DNA of 10,187 bases from Geodermatophilaceae bacterium. GTDB lineage: Bacteria > Actinomycetota > Actinomycetes > Mycobacteriales > Geodermatophilaceae. The stretch is taken from assembly GCA_013812385.1 (NCBI GenBank), contig JACCTM010000400.1:1-10187 (forward strand). The letters run 5' to 3'. Below the pieces are notes generated by a model. The model was not told the DNA's origin, did not search any database, and saw nothing but the letters and a program-made list of their open reading frames with translations. Positions 6,786-10,187 of this stretch are shown here, piece after piece. Every line of letters starts with the position of its first letter. Within the stretch, counting starts at the first letter, position 1. The position numbers and the translations under genes are program-made.

Positions 6786-6852
6786 ATGAGAGTCGTTCCC
6801 GCCAGCCCGGCACGTGGCACCACCGGCGTAGTTCGGAAATCCGGCGTGTCGT

Positions 6853-6868
6853 TCGAACACATGTTTGA
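6853..6868. promoter_or_regulatory. LexA (SOS) box upstream of lexA
   Basis: TCGAACACATGTTTGA matches the actinobacterial SOS box (TCGAACRNNYGTTYGA) at every position and overlaps the candidate lexA -35 element, as expected for autorepression. It ends 61 bp before the lexA start. Confidence 0.93.
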
Positions 6869-6893
6869 ACAACGGGATCGGGCAGGTTAGCGT
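6865..6893 (+). promoter_or_regulatory. Candidate lexA promoter
   Basis: TTGAAC (6865-6870) and TAGCGT (6888-6893) are separated by 17 bp, matching TTGACR/TANNNT. The -35 element shares bases with the SOS box, so LexA would occlude RNA polymerase. The start would be near 6900, giving a leader of about 30 nt. Confidence 0.55.
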
Positions 6894-6929
6894 CACCACC
6901 AGCGATACAGCCAGCTGGGAGGCGTAACG

Positions 6930-7703
6930 GTGGGCAAGCAGAGCAGTACGAGCAAGGGTCGCACGGTCAAGGACAGCAACGTCCAGGCCTTTCCCGACCG
7001 GCCCGACGGCGGCGACGGGCTGACCGTTCGCCAGCGTCGCGTCCTCGAGGTGATCCGCGACTCGATCGACCGCCGCGGCTATCCGCCCTCGGTCCGGGAG
7101 ATCGGCGAGGCGGTCGGACTGTCTTCGGCGTCCTCGGTCGCGCATCAGTTGAGCACCTTGCAGCGCAAGGGCTACCTCCGCCGCGATCCGAACCGACCGC
7201 GGGCCCTGGACGTCCGTACGCCGGCGGAGACTGCGGACGACATCGCCGCGGGTACGTCGGGCACGTGGGACGCGGCGAACGCCGGTACGGCCGGGACCGG
7301 TGACTCCCCGGACGAGCAGAGCCTGCCCCGTCCGTCGTACGTGCCGGTGGTCGGCCGGATCGCGGCCGGTGGTCCGATCCTGGCCGAGCAGGCCATCGAG
7401 GACGTGTTCCCCCTGCCGCGCGAGATCGTCGGCGAGGGCACGCTCTTCCTGCTCAGGGTCGTGGGGGACTCGATGGTCGAGGCCGCCATCTGCGATGGGG
7501 ACTGGGTGGTCGTGCGTCAACAGCCGACCGCGGAATCCGGGGAGATCGAGGCCGCGATGATCGACGGCGAGGCGACGGTCAAGACGTTCAAGCGCCGCGG
7601 CGGGCACGTCTGGCTGCTGCCACACAATGCCGCCTACGAGCCCATCCCGGGAGACGACGCGACCGTGCTCGGCCGCGTGGTCAGCGTGCTGCGCAAGATC
7701 TGA
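6930..7703 (+). CDS. lexA: SOS-response repressor and self-cleaving protease LexA
   Basis: LexA represses DNA-damage genes and cleaves itself when RecA filaments form. The 257-residue product has a winged helix-turn-helix at about 31-95 (LTVRQRRVLEVI, YPPSVREIGEAVGLSS, RRDPNRPRAL), an Ala/Gly/Thr-rich linker at about 96-134, and a peptidase S24 domain from 137. The scissile bond is Ala146-Gly147 (GRIAAGGP), the nucleophile Ser181 (GDSM) and the general base Lys218 (ATVKTFKR), all present. The GTG start is preceded by GGGAGG with a 7-nt spacer. The linker and the 30-residue N-terminal extension make it longer than E. coli LexA (202) but normal for actinobacteria. It is autoregulated by the box at 6853-6868. 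The gene converges on the response regulator gene, 11 bp away. Confidence 0.98.
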   Translation: MGKQSSTSKGRTVKDSNVQAFPDRPDGGDGLTVRQRRVLEVIRDSIDRRGYPPSVREIGEAVGLSSASSVAHQLSTLQRKGYLRRDPNRPRALDVRTPAETADDIAAGTSGTWDAANAGTAGTGDSPDEQSLPRPSYVPVVGRIAAGGPILAEQAIEDVFPLPREIVGEGTLFLLRVVGDSMVEAAICDGDWVVVRQQPTAESGEIEAAMIDGEATVKTFKRRGGHVWLLPHNAAYEPIPGDDATVLGRVVSVLRKI

Positions 7704-7718
7704 GCGACCCCGGCTCAG
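7700..7718. terminator. Short stem-loop spanning both convergent stop codons
   Basis: CTGAGC and GCTCAG flank a 7-nt loop in the gap between lexA and the response regulator gene; both stop codons lie inside the stem. It has only 6 bp and no T tract, so it is at most a weak bidirectional terminator. Confidence 0.3.
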
Positions 7719-8386
7719 GCGCTGTGGTCGAGATAGGCCAGGACGGCGAGCACGCGGCGGTTGTCGTCGGGTGTCTGTTGTAGGTCCAGCTTGTCGAAGA
7801 TGGCGGCGGTGACGCCTTCGACGGTCTTGACGGCTAGATGCAGCCGCTCGGCGATCGATCGGTTGGAGCGGCCCTCGGCCATGGCGGCCAGCACGGATCG
7901 CTCGCGTGGCGCCAGCCTCGACAAGGGATCCGAATCCCGAGCGTTGCGGACCAGCTCGGCTACGACGTCCGGGTCGATCGCCGACCCGCCCCCGGCGACC
8001 CTCCGGGCCCCGTCGATGAGTTCAGTGGACTCGGCGATCCGGTCCTTGAGCAGGTAGCCGACTCCGTCGACTCCGGACCCCAGCAGTCGCAGCGCATAGT
8101 CCGGCTCCAGGTACTGGGATAGGACCAGCACGCGGACCTTGCCCTGGTACCGCTCGCGGATCCGCTCAGCAGCAAGCAACCCGGCGTTGTGCGAAGGGGG
8201 CATCCGGATATCGACGACCGCCAGGTCGGGTGGGTCCTGGGCGACCATCTCCAGCAGTTCGTCGGCGCTGCGGGCCTGACCAGTGACCTCGAACCCGCCG
8301 CTGGTCAGGATCCGGGTAACCCCTTCCCGCACGACAGCCGAATCGTCAGCCACGATCACGGTCGGGGTATCTCTGCCCGCAGGCAT
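7715..8386 (-). CDS. NarL/LuxR-family two-component response regulator
   Basis: This 223-residue DNA-binding regulator has a receiver domain at about 9-128 with acidic pocket Asp14/Asp15, phosphoacceptor Asp59 (VVDIRMP), Ser90 and Lys114. A LuxR-type helix-turn-helix follows at about 155-218 (LAPRERSVLAAMAEGRSNRSIAERL, given here as LAPRERSVLAAMAEG and RSNRSIAERL). It is downstream of, and overlaps by 31 bp, the kinase gene on the same strand, so the two are a cognate pair. The ATG at 8386 is preceded by GGGGGGAAC. A GTG at 8359 would give a 4-bp GTGA overlap and start nine residues later, still keeping the whole receiver domain, but it lacks a good ribosome binding site. The target genes and signal are unknown. 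Confidence 0.93.
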   Translation of the reverse strand: MPAGRDTPTVIVADDSAVVREGVTRILTSGGFEVTGQARSADELLEMVAQDPPDLAVVDIRMPPSHNAGLLAAERIRERYQGKVRVLVLSQYLEPDYALRLLGSGVDGVGYLLKDRIAESTELIDGARRVAGGGSAIDPDVVAELVRNARDSDPLSRLAPRERSVLAAMAEGRSNRSIAERLHLAVKTVEGVTAAIFDKLDLQQTPDDNRRVLAVLAYLDHSA

Positions 8387-10128
8387 GTTCCCCCCGATCT
8401 GCGGCTCGTCACGGTCAGGACGCCGTCGAGGGCAGCAACCCGGTCGCTGAGGCCGCGCAGCCCCGAGCCGTTGACCGGACTCGCCCCGCCGCTTCCGTCG
8501 TCGCTGACCTCGACCACCAATGAGCCGTTCTCAAGGCCGAGCTGGACTCGCGACCGTGTGGCGTGCGAGTGCCTTGCCACATTCGTCAGACCCTCAGCGA
8601 CCACGTAGTACGCCGCCGTCTCCACCGGCGCCGGTAATCGACCGTTCAGGTCAATGCCCAGCTCGACCGGCACCGTGCAGCGACGCGCGAGCGTACGTAC
8701 AGCAGGTTCCAGTCCCTCGTTGGTGAGCACCGCAGGATGGATACCGCGAGCCAACTCGCGCATCTCGCGCATCGCCTCCCGCAGCTCCACGGCCACCAGT
8801 TCCAGCCGATCGAGCAACACTTCCGGAGCGCCGATGCTGGCGGCCTGCGAGCGCACGTCCTGCAGGCTCATCGAGATTCCCAACAACCGATGCTGTGCGC
8901 CGTCATGCAGGTCGCGTTCGATGCCACGCCGCTCCTCGTCGGCAGCGGCCAGGATCCGAGCCCGGGAGGCGTGTACCTCCTCGAGTTGGCGCCGCACCTG
9001 CGCGCTGAGCCGGTCATTGTCGATGCTCAACCTCAGCACCGCCCCGACGGAGGCCAGCAGCCCCGGATCCTCGAGCAGTACCGCGTCGTGAACGACAGCA
9101 GCGACCGGCGTGCCGTGCCGCTCAAGTAGAAGGACCGCCCGGACATCGGTCTCTTCGGGTGGCGATACCTGCCTCCCTTGCGCGTCGGTCCACCGGTCCT
9201 GCTCGGCGTCCCAGTGCCGTACCTCGATGCTCGGATCAGCCAGGGCCTGACGCAGCGCGGACTCGATGTGCTCTGGGCGGTCGCGGTCGGTGCCGAATTC
9301 GACGGCAAGCCGGGCGGCTGGTCCGTGAGCGGCCCGGAGCAGGAACACGCCAGCCAGGAACCCGAGCGGGATCAGCGCCCGCGCGCCGAACAGAAGCCAG
9401 GCCTCTATCTCGATCCATAGCTCTTCGAAGGCAACGAGCGGACGGTCGAAGATCAGGCCGCTGACGAGATTGGCGTTCTGGTAGGCGGCGGCCCACGCAG
9501 CCGCGCCGCCAGCCAGCAGGACCGGTCTGAGGATGCGCCGTGACGGCGCTGCAGCGCCGCGCCAGCGGAGGATCACCAACCCGACTACCACCAAGTACGC
9601 CGTCACGATCAAGATGCCGGTCACCGCCTCGACCGACTCCAGCAGCGCCGCATCCGGGCTCAGCACGGCGAACGGGTTCGGCGCACATTCCGAACAGCCG
9701 ACCGGATCGAAGGCGGGCGGATCGTAGATCAGCAGCCTGGCGAGGCTGCGCAGAATCATGTTGGCCGCCAGGGCAGCCAGCACCAGACGGGAAAGCTGAT
9801 TCAGGCGACGATCGGGAAAGGTGAGCACCAGGTAGGCCAGCACCACGTCGTAATACCGCTCGAAGGAAAACCCGATCATGGAAAGGCCCGCGATACCACT
9901 GGGTCCATAGCTGCCGAGGAACCACAGCGCGGCGCAGAGAGTCAGGGCCGGGCCCGTCCGGACATCGGGTCGGCGTCGCCAGGCCAGCTTTCCGGCAACG
10001 AGGAAGGTCAGCCCCAGCAGGGTTTCCAGTAGGAGGAACCGCAGCGGGGCCCCGGCGTCAAGCCCGACCTTTGCCGTCACAATGGCAAAGGCGAACACGG
10101 CGATGCCGCTGACGACACGCGCACTCAT
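8356..10128 (-). CDS. Membrane-bound NarL/DesK-type sensor histidine kinase
   Basis: The 590-residue kinase senses an unknown signal at the membrane and phosphorylates the neighbouring regulator. The N-terminal third holds about eight hydrophobic segments (roughly 5-23, 29-49, 58-88, 92-104, 112-135, 162-187, 197-216 and 242-266). A loop between the fifth and sixth holds a CxxC pair (Cys145, Cys148, in VGCSECAPNPF). A degenerate GAF-like region spans 275-375. The coiled region and HisKA_3 dimerisation domain follow, with phosphoacceptor His408 (ERDLHDGAQHRL). The HATPase domain spans about 495-590, with N-box Asn516 (EGLTNVARH), G1 motif SDDGSGG at 542-548 and G2 motif GSGLRGLSDRV at 554-564. 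All catalytic motifs are intact. ATG at 10128 has GGAGG six to seven nt upstream. The ligand cannot be deduced from the sequence. Confidence 0.94.
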   Translation of the reverse strand: MSARVVSGIAVFAFAIVTAKVGLDAGAPLRFLLLETLLGLTFLVAGKLAWRRRPDVRTGPALTLCAALWFLGSYGPSGIAGLSMIGFSFERYYDVVLAYLVLTFPDRRLNQLSRLVLAALAANMILRSLARLLIYDPPAFDPVGCSECAPNPFAVLSPDAALLESVEAVTGILIVTAYLVVVGLVILRWRGAAAPSRRILRPVLLAGGAAAWAAAYQNANLVSGLIFDRPLVAFEELWIEIEAWLLFGARALIPLGFLAGVFLLRAAHGPAARLAVEFGTDRDRPEHIESALRQALADPSIEVRHWDAEQDRWTDAQGRQVSPPEETDVRAVLLLERHGTPVAAVVHDAVLLEDPGLLASVGAVLRLSIDNDRLSAQVRRQLEEVHASRARILAAADEERRGIERDLHDGAQHRLLGISMSLQDVRSQAASIGAPEVLLDRLELVAVELREAMREMRELARGIHPAVLTNEGLEPAVRTLARRCTVPVELGIDLNGRLPAPVETAAYYVVAEGLTNVARHSHATRSRVQLGLENGSLVVEVSDDGSGGASPVNGSGLRGLSDRVAALDGVLTVTSRRSGGTCLRAEIPRP

Positions 10129-10187
10129 GAGCCCACCTCCGTTCGAGGATGCTCACACATTCCGAGGGCACAGGCCCACCGGGAAAA

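Noticed and set aside
6561..7625. Minus-strand open frame (354 codons) opposite lexA and pxpC
   Set aside because: Most of it is the antisense of lexA, with low-complexity Arg/Asp-rich translation. Only the TolB-like stretch at 6720-6785 resembles a protein, and that is reported as a relic.
10129..10187. Possible SOS half-site (GTTCGA) upstream of the kinase gene
   Set aside because: Only one half-site is present and no GAAC partner lies at the correct spacing.
1..10187. tRNA, rRNA, CRISPR array or insertion sequence
   Set aside because: No repeat-spacer pattern, transposase motifs or RNA gene signatures were seen on either strand.

Overview
The window is high-GC DNA with dense, closely packed genes, Shine-Dalgarno-led GTG and TTG starts, and 16-bp SOS boxes of the TCGAAC-N4-GTTCGA type. 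The neighbourhood lexA / divergent LysM gene / nrdR / ribonucleotide reductase is characteristic of Actinomycetota. I cannot fix the genus; nothing suggests a phage or plasmid.

Left part, minus strand (1-5021): a LysM membrane protein gene, then nrdR, then nrdJ. The nrdJ gene encodes a coenzyme B12-dependent class II ribonucleotide reductase and runs off the left edge. Its reading frame is interrupted by a 395-residue intein with an intact-looking LAGLIDADG homing endonuclease, placed exactly in the substrate phosphate-binding loop (PTG/TIG). nrdR and nrdJ are 11 bp apart and look like one operon. It is probably expressed from a promoter near 4381-4409 and controlled by a NrdR box that is part of a larger inverted repeat.

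Middle, plus strand (5174-6744): pxpB and pxpC, two of the three subunits of prokaryotic 5-oxoprolinase, overlapping by 4 bp. They sit between the LysM gene and lexA, which in relatives such as Mycobacterium are divergent neighbours sharing one SOS control region. Here SOS boxes lie at both ends of the pxpBC cassette, so pxpBC starts 21 bp downstream of a LexA site. The 3' end of pxpC runs into a relic of a TolB-like beta-propeller gene on the opposite strand, which looks like a scar of rearrangement.

Right part: lexA (plus, 6930-7703), converging with an 11-bp gap on a two-component system on the minus strand. That system is a membrane-bound NarL/DesK-type histidine kinase (8356-10128) followed, with a 31-bp overlap, by a LuxR-type response regulator (7715-8386).

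How the genes fit together: LexA represses itself, probably the LysM division or cell-wall protein, and possibly pxpBC. NrdR represses the reductase that supplies dNTPs for replication and repair. The two-component system is adjacent but shows no sequence link to the SOS genes.
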